Source: Pirellulales bacterium
GTDB taxonomy: Bacteria; Planctomycetota; Planctomycetia; Pirellulales; Thermoguttaceae
Direction: 5' to 3'
Assembly: GCA_016935315.1 (NCBI GenBank)
Contig: JAFGRD010000044.1
Location: 1 to 64,000, forward strand
DNA length: 64,000 nucleotides
Under the pieces are notes generated by a model that had not been told where the DNA came from, ran no database searches, and saw only the letters and a program-made list of their open reading frames with translations. Each line of letters starts with the position of its first letter. Position 1 is the first letter of the stretch. Positions 8,668-17,445 of the stretch are shown here, one piece after another. Both the position numbers and the translations under genes were made by a program.

Positions 8668-11444
8668 CGCCTGCGAAGTCCCTGATCCTGACGTGCCTGG
8701 TGATGCTGGCGGTCGTGGTGGCGTCTCCCGTGGCGATCGCCGGAGATTCCTTCGCGCTGCGCGCGCGTCGGATCTTGCCGGTTTCGCCCGATTTGCCTTG
8801 GGTGATTGAGGGCGGGGTGATCGTGGTCCGCGCGGGTCGCATCGCGGCCATCGGACGCGATCTCGACCTGCCGCCGGACTTGCCGGTCGTCGAATTCCCC
8901 GACGGCGTCGTGGTGCCGGGCTTCGTCGCGGCGGCCTCCGAACTGGGCGGACGGCACCGCGGCGACGAGTCGGCCGCGGCCGGCTATCGGGCGGTCGATG
9001 CGTTCGATCGCTACGGAGACTTCGCCGAGACGCTCGCCGCCGGCGTGACGACCGTACACCTCGACCCGGGAACCCATCGGCTCATCACGGGGCAGGGGGC
9101 GGTCGTGAAGCTCGGAGGTCCTCCGGCCGACCGGATTCTCCGCGCCCGCGCCGATCTGGCCGTCAACCTGGGTCCGGGCGTGAACAACCCGCCGCCGGAG
9201 GTCACCTATCCCTTTCCCGCGTCGGCCGATGTGGCCATTACGCCGCCCATCCCGCAGCGGCCGGCCTCGCGCATGGGACAGCCGCTGGCATTGAACGAGG
9301 CGATCGAGGCGGCCCTGGCAGGCACCCGCGGCGACCCGCCGTCGATCCACCCGCCGGCCTTGGCGCAGGCCTGGAACGACAAACTGCCCGTGCGGATGCG
9401 GGCCGATCTTGCGGCCGATCTGCTGGCCGCGGTCCGATTGCTTCGCGATCACCAGCGGGCCGGTTATCTCGTCGGCGGGTTGGAGGCCCATCGGGCAGCC
9501 GACGCGATCCGCGAGGCCGGCGTGCCGCTGGTCTATCGGCCCGGCGACCCGGTCCGCGCATTGGGCAACGATATCGGCACCGATCCGAATGCCCCCGACA
9601 CCTCCGCAAGCAGTCCCCGGTCGCTCCAGGGGCTGCAACTCGCGGTGGCGTCGCCGGTGGGACAGCCGCTGGCCGATCTTCGGCTGGCCGCCGTCCGCCA
9701 GGCCCATGCCGGATTGGGCCCGCAGCGGGCACTGGAGGCCATCACGCGGGTGCCGGCCGAGATTCTCGGCGTTGCCGATCGGGTCGGCAGCCTGGCACCG
9801 GGCAGAGACGCCGACTTCCTGGTGCTCACCGGCGACCCGTTGGATGTCTCTTGCCACGTGCAACGAACCTACATTGCCGGGCGCGCCGTCTTCGAGCCGC
9901 CGGCCGGCGGAGCGCTGGTTGTCAAGGCGGCAGTCGTCTGGGCCGGCCCGGGCAGGCAGATTCGCGACGGCCAGATCCTGGCCGAAAACGGCAAGATCGT
10001 GGCCGTCGGCCGCAGTGTGCCCCACCCACCGTTGGCGCGGGTGATCGACGTGCGGCCCGGCGGCTTTGTCGCCCCGGGCCTGATCGACGGCCACGGCCAT
10101 CTCGGCTTTCTCGGCGACCGGACGGAAGTCGGCAACGACCTGCGGCTGGCCGGGCTGGTCGGGGTCGCCGACGTGACCGACCGGCGGCTCTCGGCGGCCG
10201 GCGTGACCACGGTGCTGACGGCTCCCTACCGCATCTCGGCCATGGGCTCGCCTTGCGCCGTGATCAAGACGGCCGGCTCGCGGCGCGACGATCGCGTGAT
10301 TCGCGATCCGGCGGCCGTGCTGTTCGACGTCCGGCAGACCGATCCCCTGGCCGTGCAAGAGACACTGAGCAAGCCGCTGGACGCCGGCAAGAAGTACCTC
10401 GACGCCTGGAACAAGTACGAGAAGGACCTCAAGGAATTTCTCGAAAAGAAGGCCAAGGGTCAGACGCCCCAGGACTCCCAAGGCTCGAAGGAAGAAGAGA
10501 TCAAGACGCCCTCCGGCCCCGACCCGGTCACCGGGACTTGGGAAGCCACGGTTTCGGGCGTTCCCACGCCCGAGCCGATAACGCTGACGGCCGGGCTGCA
10601 GCTTATCGGCTCGGCGGTCGAAGGCCGTGTCCTCCATTCCAGCGTTGGCGCCACGGGCCGGATCTCCGGCACCTTCGACGGCAAGCACCTCTCCGCGGAA
10701 ATCGAAGTGGACGTGCCGGGGGTGGATACCCCGCCCAAGCTCGAAGTGGACCTGGTGGGCGAGGACCATTTCCAGGGCACGCTGACGGTGATGGGGATTA
10801 CGGCCAAAATCGAGGGACGCCGCGTCGACAAGAGCCCGGTCGATCTGAAGGTCGTCCGGACGCGGCGCCGCACGCGCGGCAAGGACGGACGGCCGCTGCC
10901 GCCGAAGGTCGACGAGTCGCTGGAGCCGCTGAAGGCCCTCTGGGAGAAGAAGATCCCCGCGGTGGTCAACGTGTCGACCGCCGCCCAGATCCGCGAAGTC
11001 CTGTCGCTGCTGGTCGAAAAACACCAGCTCCGCGTCACCTTGCTCAACGCCGAAGAGGCGTCGGTCCATGCCAAGACCCTCGCGGAGAAGAAGATCGCGG
11101 TGATCGTTCCGCCGGACGTGCTCCGCCAGCGGCGTTACCGCGACTACCACCAGGCCGACGAGCTGGCCCGCCGCGGCGTGCCCCTCGCGCTGCAAAGCAA
11201 TGCGGAAGACGGCGCCCGAAATCTCCCCGCGGTGGCCCTCTACGCGGTGGAGCGCGGGCTGGACGCCGAGGCGGCGCTGGAGGCATTGACCCTGGGGGCG
11301 GCCAGGGCGTTGAAGATCGACGATCGCGTCGGTTCGCTCGAGCCGGGTAAGGACGCCGATCTGGTCATTTTCAGCGATCACCCGTTCCTCGGCGGCGGCC
11401 GCGTGCTGAAGACCGTGGTGGACGGGAAGGAGGTGCGACCGTGA
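8664..11444 (+). CDS. Tandem two-domain amidohydrolase-fold protein with inserted beta domain
   Basis: 926 residues, starting in an ATGA overlap. After a signal peptide (LILTCLVMLAVVVASPVAIA) there are two complete amidohydrolase-type domains. Domain 1 (about 25-412) has A91 and E93 at the HxH positions but keeps the signature DRVGSLAPGRDADFLVLTG. Domain 2 (about 413-926) keeps HGH (H477, H479) after GLID, yet its strand-5/6 segments (VVNVSTAAQIRE, TLLNAEEASVHA) and strand-8 region (LALQSNAED) lack the other usual ligands. Near residues 620-710 a Trp/Gly-patterned beta-barrel-like insert begins with TGTWEATVSG. The signature recurs at the end (DRVGSLEPGKDADLVIF). It looks like a gene fusion of two family members. 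Confidence 0.8.
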   Translation: MTPAKSLILTCLVMLAVVVASPVAIAGDSFALRARRILPVSPDLPWVIEGGVIVVRAGRIAAIGRDLDLPPDLPVVEFPDGVVVPGFVAAASELGGRHRGDESAAAGYRAVDAFDRYGDFAETLAAGVTTVHLDPGTHRLITGQGAVVKLGGPPADRILRARADLAVNLGPGVNNPPPEVTYPFPASADVAITPPIPQRPASRMGQPLALNEAIEAALAGTRGDPPSIHPPALAQAWNDKLPVRMRADLAADLLAAVRLLRDHQRAGYLVGGLEAHRAADAIREAGVPLVYRPGDPVRALGNDIGTDPNAPDTSASSPRSLQGLQLAVASPVGQPLADLRLAAVRQAHAGLGPQRALEAITRVPAEILGVADRVGSLAPGRDADFLVLTGDPLDVSCHVQRTYIAGRAVFEPPAGGALVVKAAVVWAGPGRQIRDGQILAENGKIVAVGRSVPHPPLARVIDVRPGGFVAPGLIDGHGHLGFLGDRTEVGNDLRLAGLVGVADVTDRRLSAAGVTTVLTAPYRISAMGSPCAVIKTAGSRRDDRVIRDPAAVLFDVRQTDPLAVQETLSKPLDAGKKYLDAWNKYEKDLKEFLEKKAKGQTPQDSQGSKEEEIKTPSGPDPVTGTWEATVSGVPTPEPITLTAGLQLIGSAVEGRVLHSSVGATGRISGTFDGKHLSAEIEVDVPGVDTPPKLEVDLVGEDHFQGTLTVMGITAKIEGRRVDKSPVDLKVVRTRRRTRGKDGRPLPPKVDESLEPLKALWEKKIPAVVNVSTAAQIREVLSLLVEKHQLRVTLLNAEEASVHAKTLAEKKIAVIVPPDVLRQRRYRDYHQADELARRGVPLALQSNAEDGARNLPAVALYAVERGLDAEAALEALTLGAARALKIDDRVGSLEPGKDADLVIFSDHPFLGGGRVLKTVVDGKEVRP

Positions 11445-12697
11445 AGGACACCCGCCGCGTGCTTCGATGGTTCCCGCTGTTGGCGGTCTTTGCGATCTGG
11501 CCGGGGAGCCGGCCGGCGGTGGCCGACCAGCCGCAGCATCTGGCCTTTCGCGTCGGCAAGGTCGTCACCATGGACCCGCAGAACCGTGTGCTCAACAACG
11601 CGGTCGTGCTGGTTCGCAACGGCAAGATCGAGAAGGTCGGGCCGGCCGAAGGCACCTCCATCCCCAAGCGGTATGAGCTGATCGACAGGCCCGACCACTG
11701 GTTGGTTCCCGGTCTGGTCGAGGCCCACAACCACAGCGCCGGCTCGGGGCGCGACCTGCACGACTACGTCTACCTCACGAATCCCGGCCTGCGGACGCTC
11801 GAGGCGCTGGTGCCCGAGAGCAACGACATCAAACGGGCCCGGGCCGGCGGCGTTACGACCGTCCACATGATCCCCGGCAGCGGAAACAACCTCAGCGGCT
11901 TCGGCACGCTGACCAAGCTGGCCGGCGACAACGTCGAGCAGATGTTGATCCAGTCGCCGGGGTCGCTGAAGATCTCCCAGGCGGGCAATCCCGAACGCTA
12001 CTGGTACGGCGTGGGGCGGACGTTCATGTACTACAACCTGCGGCAAACGCTGCAGAAGGCCCTGGCCTATCATCGCCAATGGGAGCGCTATGAGAAGGAC
12101 CCCAGCGCGGAAAAGCCCCAGTTCGACCTGTTCTGGCACGACTTCCGCGGCGTGTTTCAGCGGAAGGTGATCGCCCTGATCCACACCCAGTGGTACCAGG
12201 TGGTGATGTCCAGCGTCGACATGCTGGCCAAGAAGCTGAAGATGCGCATCGTGCTGGGACACAGCACCTTCGAGGCCTACCAGACGGCCCCCCTGGTCCT
12301 CGAACAGGGCGACATCTACGCCAGCAACGGGCCCCGCCAGATCCACTTCGATCGCCGGCAGCGGAAGATTATGGGCAACGCGGCACGCTGGTGGCAGGGC
12401 GGCGTCCGGAAGCTCGGCGTCAACACCGACGCCGGCGTGATTCCCCAGGAAGAGCTTCCCTATCAGGCGGCCATGGCCTGCCATTTCGGCTGGAAGCCCT
12501 ACGAGGCCCTCCGCGGCGTCACCCGCGTCCCGGCCGAGACCCTGATGCTCGAAAACCGCCTCGGCTCGATCGAAGTGGGCAAGGACGCCGACTTGGGGCT
12601 CTGGACCGGCGATCCGATCGATCCGCGTTCCGCCTGCGAGCTGACCGTGATCGACGGCCGGATCGTCTACGATGCCGGCCAGCAACGAGAGTTCTGA
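11441..12697 (+). CDS. Exported amidohydrolase, full metal-ligand set retained
   Basis: 418 residues, starting in an ATGA overlap. It is the only member of the cluster with all the usual ligands: H96 and H98 in VEAHNHS, H248 in LIHTQW, H274 in VLGHSTFEAY and D330 in NTDAG. No carbamylated Lys is obvious, so it resembles the imidazolonepropionase/cytosine deaminase-like subtype with one metal or a His-rich site. A signal peptide (LLAVFAIWPGSRPAVA) predicts action outside the cytoplasm. The signature NRLGSIEVGKDADLGLWTG is kept. The substrate is unknown; related proteins hydrolyse cyclic amides, peptides or imino bonds. It could be the working subunit of a complex with its inactive neighbours. 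Confidence 0.85.
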   Translation: MKDTRRVLRWFPLLAVFAIWPGSRPAVADQPQHLAFRVGKVVTMDPQNRVLNNAVVLVRNGKIEKVGPAEGTSIPKRYELIDRPDHWLVPGLVEAHNHSAGSGRDLHDYVYLTNPGLRTLEALVPESNDIKRARAGGVTTVHMIPGSGNNLSGFGTLTKLAGDNVEQMLIQSPGSLKISQAGNPERYWYGVGRTFMYYNLRQTLQKALAYHRQWERYEKDPSAEKPQFDLFWHDFRGVFQRKVIALIHTQWYQVVMSSVDMLAKKLKMRIVLGHSTFEAYQTAPLVLEQGDIYASNGPRQIHFDRRQRKIMGNAARWWQGGVRKLGVNTDAGVIPQEELPYQAAMACHFGWKPYEALRGVTRVPAETLMLENRLGSIEVGKDADLGLWTGDPIDPRSACELTVIDGRIVYDAGQQREF

Positions 12698-12707
12698 GAG
12701 GCAAACC

Positions 12708-14162
12708 ATGCGATTGTCCGCTCCATTCCGGTTGCGAAGCTGCCGAACGCTGATGGCCTCCGCCGCGTGGCTTGGCGCTATGTGGCTTGGCATTGCATCG
12801 CCTGGCACCGCGTGGCCTGGCACCGCGTCGGTCGCCGGCGCGGCGGAGGAGGAGGTCGAAGAGGAGACCTTCGTGGTGATTAAGGCCGGCCGCGTGATCC
12901 CGCTCTGCGGACCCGAGCTACCGCGCGGCGAAATCGTCCTGGTCAACGGCAAGATCCGCCTGGTGGGCAACGACCTGGACTATCCCAAAACGGCCCGCGT
13001 GATCGACGCCCGCGGCGAGGTCGTCATGCCCGGGATGATCCTGCCGCGGACCCGCTGGCAACTGGCCAATTACAGCCGCTCGGGCGTTCACGGCGACCGT
13101 AGCGTCGAACAGGAACTGTACCTCGATCAGATCGACTTCGAGCCGATGCTGGCCGCCGGATTCACGGGCGCGTGTTTCTATCCGGCGGGGACGGGCATCC
13201 CCGGCGTGGCCGCCGTCTATCGCACGGCCGGCCAGCAGCAGCATCGGGAGTTGGGCAAGGCCTATGTTCGCATCACCATGACCAGCCCCGGCCGCGACAA
13301 GAAGGTGCTCCGCGGCGCCATCGACAAGGCCAAAAAGGAGATCGAGAAGGTCGAGAAAGCCCGCAAGGAGTGGGAGGAGAAGCAGAAGAAGGCCAAGGAG
13401 GAGGAAGCCAAGAAAGAGGAAGCCAAAAAGGAATCGGACGAGAAAGAGAAACAGGACTCCGAGAAGAACACGGGACCCGGCGCCGATCCCGGCGCGGAGC
13501 AGGACCCGCCCGAGAAAAAAGAACAGGACGACAAGAACAAGGCCGAGCCGAAGCAGCCGGAGAAGTTCACACCGCCGAAGATCGATCCGGCCGTGCAGCC
13601 CCTGGTCGACTGGATTCGCGACAAGAAAGGGCCGGCGCTGCTGTTTGAATTGACCCAGGCTTCCGATCTGGTGCATCTGGACGACGTGCTGAAGCAGGCT
13701 TCCGAGCTTCCCGCCACCGGGTTCTATCTCTCCGCGTCGTACTCGTCGGACTACGATCGCGTGGTCGAGGATCTGGGCCGCCGCAAGGCCGTGGTCCTGT
13801 TGTCGCCGCGGATAGGCCGGCTGCCCTATACGGTCGTCCGCTACAACCTGCCCGGCGAGCTGGCCGCGGCCGGCTGCACGGTCGTGTTGCTGCCTTTGGC
13901 CGACGGGGATTCCCAGTACCAGGACCTCCGCACCCAGCTGGCCGACCTCGTGCGGGCCGGGCTCTCGCGCGACGACGCCCTGAAGGCCGTAACCCTCCAT
14001 GCCGCCCGGGTCCTGGGCATCGACGACCGGCTGGGCACCGTCGAGAAGGGCAAGCAGGCCGATCTCGTCTTCCTCGACGGCGATCCGTTGGCCCCGGCCA
14101 CCGAAGTGACGCGTGTGATGAGCGTCGGCGAAATCGTATGGGAGGCCTCGAAGCAGCCATGA
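12708..14162 (+). CDS. Exported amidohydrolase-fold protein 7, HxH lost
   Basis: 484 residues, starting at the ATG after GAGAGG and 10 bases past the previous stop. This is the only junction among the eight genes without an overlap. The signal region holds a near-repeat (LAMW/LGIASPGTAWPGTA) before the beta domain FVVIKAGRVIPLCG. GMIL is followed by P-R114-T-R116, so both His are Arg. Residues about 205-290 are a Lys/Glu/Gln-rich coiled segment. Strand-8 reads VVLLPLADGDS; the acid there is not in the usual context. The signature DRLGTVEKGKQADLVFLDG is intact. Confidence 0.8.
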   Translation: MRLSAPFRLRSCRTLMASAAWLGAMWLGIASPGTAWPGTASVAGAAEEEVEEETFVVIKAGRVIPLCGPELPRGEIVLVNGKIRLVGNDLDYPKTARVIDARGEVVMPGMILPRTRWQLANYSRSGVHGDRSVEQELYLDQIDFEPMLAAGFTGACFYPAGTGIPGVAAVYRTAGQQQHRELGKAYVRITMTSPGRDKKVLRGAIDKAKKEIEKVEKARKEWEEKQKKAKEEEAKKEEAKKESDEKEKQDSEKNTGPGADPGAEQDPPEKKEQDDKNKAEPKQPEKFTPPKIDPAVQPLVDWIRDKKGPALLFELTQASDLVHLDDVLKQASELPATGFYLSASYSSDYDRVVEDLGRRKAVVLLSPRIGRLPYTVVRYNLPGELAAAGCTVVLLPLADGDSQYQDLRTQLADLVRAGLSRDDALKAVTLHAARVLGIDDRLGTVEKGKQADLVFLDGDPLAPATEVTRVMSVGEIVWEASKQP

Positions 14163-15439
14163 GAAGGCGATCCGCAGTTTTCATCTTCGCCGCGGCTTTG
14201 CTGACGGCCGGCCCTTCCGCCGGCAGGGCCGAGGATTCCAAGCCGAAACAGCCCGAAGCGCGCTACTTCGCCGTGACCAAGGCCACCGTCCACACGGTCA
14301 CCGGCCCGGTGATCCACGGGCCCACCGTGCTGTGCAAGGACGGCAAGATCGCGGCGATCGGCCACGACGTGGCGATTCCCGACGACGCCGAGGTCCTCGA
14401 CGCCGAGGGCTTCCACCTCTACCCGGGCCTGGTGGCCGTCCGCAGCAGCGGGCTGGTCGGCAACGAACCGCCCGAGGACAACACGAACGTCTACTCTCTG
14501 TCGATGACGCTCGGGCTGGCCGGCGGCGTGACCACCGCCGTCGCCAACGACACGGCGGCGAAGCTGAGTTTCGGTACGCTGGAAGACCACGTCGTCAAGC
14601 GCAACCTTTTCGCCGCGATTTCATACACCACGCGCGATCCCAATGGCCGCCGGACCTTCCGCCAGGCACTGGAGCAAGCCCGCCGATTCCTCCGCGATCT
14701 CCAGGCCCACGAAGAGAAGAAAAAGACCGACCCGGCCGCCAAACCGCCCGACGCGGCCTCGCTGAAGGGCCTGAATCAGACCGCCCTGAAGCTGTTGCGC
14801 CACGAAGTGATCGGCGTCGCCGACGCTGACACGGCCCAGGAGTTGAAGGACCTGGCCGAGCTGGCCGAACGCTACGACTTCCGGCTGGTCGTCCGCGGCG
14901 CCCGCGAGGGCTGGGTTTCCGCAGCGGCCATGGCCCGCGCCGGACTGTACGCCGTGATCACGCCCCGCACCCGCCGCGATCGCGACGAGCGCTCGAATCA
15001 CCCCAACGGGTCGTCGATCGAGAACGCGCGGATCCTCCACGAGCATGGAGTTCCCTTCGCCATTGTGCCGGGGAGCACCTCCATCTCAACCAGCGGGCTG
15101 GCCGGGCGGGACCTTTGGCAACTGGCCATGGAGGCCGCCTTCGCCGTGCGGGGAGGGCTTCCCGACGACGCGGCCGTCCGGGCGATTACCATCGACGCCG
15201 CTCGCGTGCTCGGCATCGAGCATCGCGTCGGCTCGATCGAGGTGGGCAAGGACGCCGACTTCGCCATCGTCGACGGCGATTTGCTCCACTACATGACCCT
15301 GGTCCGCTGGACGGTGGTTAACGGGCGCGTGGCCTACGACAAGCAGAAGGACTCGCTGCTGGAGCACATCCGGCCCGGCGGCGACCGCGACGCCCCGCCG
15401 CCGCCCGACTACTGGCCGCGGCGACTCGGCGAGGGCTGA
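14159..15439 (+). CDS. Exported amidohydrolase-fold protein 8, HxH lost
   Basis: 426 residues, ATGA overlap with protein 7; the Arg-rich MRRRSAVFIFAAALL start forms a good signal peptide. YPGLVA is followed by V-R95-S-S97 in place of HxH. The strand-5 to strand-7 region reads ADADTAQELKDLAEL and VITPRTRRDRDE, with no His ligands. HGVPFAIVPG replaces the usual SD-containing strand. The signature HRVGSIEVGKDADFAIVDG is kept. It closes the operon; 28 bases downstream begins an intact hydrolase of another fold. Confidence 0.8.
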   Translation: MRRRSAVFIFAAALLTAGPSAGRAEDSKPKQPEARYFAVTKATVHTVTGPVIHGPTVLCKDGKIAAIGHDVAIPDDAEVLDAEGFHLYPGLVAVRSSGLVGNEPPEDNTNVYSLSMTLGLAGGVTTAVANDTAAKLSFGTLEDHVVKRNLFAAISYTTRDPNGRRTFRQALEQARRFLRDLQAHEEKKKTDPAAKPPDAASLKGLNQTALKLLRHEVIGVADADTAQELKDLAELAERYDFRLVVRGAREGWVSAAAMARAGLYAVITPRTRRDRDERSNHPNGSSIENARILHEHGVPFAIVPGSTSISTSGLAGRDLWQLAMEAAFAVRGGLPDDAAVRAITIDAARVLGIEHRVGSIEVGKDADFAIVDGDLLHYMTLVRWTVVNGRVAYDKQKDSLLEHIRPGGDRDAPPPPDYWPRRLGEG

Positions 15440-15467
15440 GGACCTGCCAAGGACAAGGCGCACATCC

Positions 15468-16115
15468 ATGCCCCGACTGATCGACTTGTCCCATCCGCTG
15501 GTAGACGGCCAACTCGGCTTTCCCGACGATCCGGGCATCCAGATTACCGTGCACGGCACGATCGCATCGCTGGGATACAACCTGACGAAGATCAGCATGT
15601 CGAGCCACCAGGGCACCCACCTGGACGCGCCGCTGCATTTCTTCGACGACGGCAACTCGATCGATCAGATCCCGCTGGATCGCTTCTACGGGCCGGCCTG
15701 GCTGGTCGATCTCGCGCCGGGCACGTTGCTGCCGCCCCGCACGCCGATCACCGTGGAAATGCTCCGGCCCCATGAGGCCAGGTTCCAGCCGGGCGGCAAG
15801 GTGGTCTACCGCACCGGCTGGCAGCAGGCCTTCAACACGCCCGCCTATTTCACCGACTATCCCACGCTCACGCTCGAGGCGGCCGAGTGGATCGCCCGGC
15901 GCCGCATCGGGCTGCTGGGCATGGATACGCCCACGCCCAGCACCGAGTGGCAAGCGTGCCACCACATCCTCCTGGGCCCCGGCGTCGAGATCGTCCTGGT
16001 CGAGGCCCTGGCCAACCTCGACGAGTTGCCCGAGCAGTTCACGCTGATCGGTTTCCCGCTGAACCTCCAAGGCCGCGACGGGTCTCCCATCCGCGCCGTG
16101 GCCGTCGTGAAGTAA
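15468..16115 (+). CDS. Cyclase family protein (kynurenine formamidase-like)
   Basis: A 215-residue protein of the cyclase/Kyn formamidase fold. The metal site HQGTHLDAPLHF (about residues 46-57) matches the HxGTHxDxPxHF signature that binds zinc or manganese. A later MDTPTPS and the HHILL segment complete the active site region. Family members hydrolyse N-formylkynurenine, isatin or related amides. It has no signal peptide and so should be cytoplasmic, unlike the upstream amidohydrolase-fold proteins. An AAGGACAAGG ribosome-binding region precedes the ATG. Cotranscription with the operon is likely from spacing alone. Substrate is not predictable; tryptophan catabolism genes are not nearby. 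Confidence 0.85.
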   Translation: MPRLIDLSHPLVDGQLGFPDDPGIQITVHGTIASLGYNLTKISMSSHQGTHLDAPLHFFDDGNSIDQIPLDRFYGPAWLVDLAPGTLLPPRTPITVEMLRPHEARFQPGGKVVYRTGWQQAFNTPAYFTDYPTLTLEAAEWIARRRIGLLGMDTPTPSTEWQACHHILLGPGVEIVLVEALANLDELPEQFTLIGFPLNLQGRDGSPIRAVAVVK

Positions 16116-16808
16116 CCGGAAACGCCCAGAGCATGCCCTTGATTGCCGGGGGCCTTGATCGCCGGGGAACTGTCTCCCTCGGGCCGGCACGCTGGCCGAG
16201 ACCGCGGCGGAATCCACCTCGGGTGAATCCACGTGCTATGCCGGGTTTGTCCACCCGGCGTGGACTCCGGTTGCGTTTCGCCGCTGCATCGCGTTCGGTT
16301 CGCAAGCCATGTACTCGCAGGGGGTTGGGGTCTTTCGCTTGCCGCCGTCATCGTCGCAACGGAAAACTGCCAGAAAACAGGAGATCGGGCACCCGCAAAA
16401 CCGCTCCTAACCCGTTGTCTCACCGGGCGTTGGGTGCAAAACGGCCGCTCCGTTCTTTCGCCACGGCGGCACCCGGCCCCGGCTGCGTACGAGTCATAAT
16501 ACTGAACGTAAGTCCAGATTGCAACAGTGGTTTTCGACCAGGCGCCCGATGGCCGGGAGTTCTTTCCGCCCGGAGTGATGCTCGAATAAATCGTTTCGGG
16601 GCTCGCCGCCGCGGCGACGCCCCGGCCTTTGGCCCAAAAACTCACCGTGACTTCGTCCTTCGGATACCATACACTTGTTCATGTTCGTCGTGGCCCTGCG
16701 TCGAAGTCCACGAGTCGTCGTCTCCCCACAGCGCAGAGGAACCCGTAGCCACTACCCCAGTTTCCTAACGAGATTGACCCACGAGTTCTGCGAAGAACCA
16801 AAGAACAA
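16116..16808. other. Gene-poor interval
   Basis: I see no supported gene here. Open frames overlapping this stretch are low quality on both strands, without family motifs or ribosome-binding sites. A CATAAT (16494-16499) might be a -10 element but has no partner. The interval ends at the palindromic repeat. Confidence 0.5.
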
Positions 16809-16884
16809 GTTGGACATCTGCGGAGCCCGACTTGTCGGGCCTCCCGTCGGTCGGCCTCGCTCATTCACCAGGCAAACGTCAATC
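16809..16884. repeat. Palindromic repeat, short copy (copy 1 of 3)
   Basis: The ends TTGGACATCTGC (16810-16821) and GCAAACGTCAAT (16872-16883) match the terminal inverted repeats of the copies at 37854 and 56199. The centre GGAGCCCGAC/GTCGGGCCTCC forms a hairpin. One arm is shorter than in the other copies, so this is probably an internal deletion. It ends 15 bases before the ATG of the next gene. Confidence 0.65.
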
Positions 16885-16898
16885 AGCACGGCACGCCG

Positions 16899-17381
16899 AT
16901 GAAACGTGCAACCAACAAATCGACTCCGCGGTTGCCCGAGCTGACGCCCTTGCAGTTCCTGGTGCTGACGCTGCTCTTCTCCGGCCCCCGCAGCGGCCGG
17001 GTGCTGCGCGATCGCTTGGGCGTCTGGGAGGCCGCTCGGACACCCACTGCCTTCTCCAACCTGATGCGGCGGATGGTAGCCCTGGCCTACGTCGAGCCCG
17101 ACTACGACACCGCTATCGTCAACGGCCACACGGTCCGGCAGTGTATCTTTCGGGCGACCGATCTGGGGGTGATGGCCTGGAACGCCACGCGGCAGTTCTA
17201 CCTCGGTTTCGAGCCGCCGCCGGCGGGGCTGGAAGTGGCCATCACGGACGAAGCCCGCTACTTCGGCCACGCCCCCCGGCAACGCAAGCAACTGGTCCAG
17301 AAGGCCTACACGCGCCGACTGGTGAGAATGTTCACCGACCGCCGCGTGCTGCGCGGGCTGGCTGCCCGTCACGATGAGTGA
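16899..17381 (+). CDS. Probable winged-helix protein (PadR-like), function unknown
   Basis: 160 residues. The segment LTPLQFLVLTLLFSGPRSGR (about 16-35) followed by an arginine-rich helix and ALAYVEPDYDTA resembles the start of PadR-type winged helices, where a short hydrophobic helix is followed by a recognition helix and wing. The C-terminal third is basic (RQRKQLVQKAYTRRLVR). No effector domain is visible. It stands alone, directly after a palindromic repeat, and points towards the minus-strand VWA gene. Family assignment is tentative. Confidence 0.55.
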   Translation: MKRATNKSTPRLPELTPLQFLVLTLLFSGPRSGRVLRDRLGVWEAARTPTAFSNLMRRMVALAYVEPDYDTAIVNGHTVRQCIFRATDLGVMAWNATRQFYLGFEPPPAGLEVAITDEARYFGHAPRQRKQLVQKAYTRRLVRMFTDRRVLRGLAARHDE

Positions 17382-17445
17382 TCCACGGACACCGCGACCA
17401 TTGACGGGCAGCGGCCCGATGATCCCGTCCGAATCACTCACACCG

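Noticed and set aside
8634-11381. 915-codon open frame on the minus strand
   Set aside because: It is the shadow of the two-domain amidohydrolase gene; high GC keeps the opposite strand open. The product is His/Arg/Gly-rich with no domain.
15887-16768. Long plus-strand frame over the cyclase end and the gene-poor interval
   Set aside because: Arg/Pro-rich product, no start signal, and it runs out of frame through the real cyclase gene.
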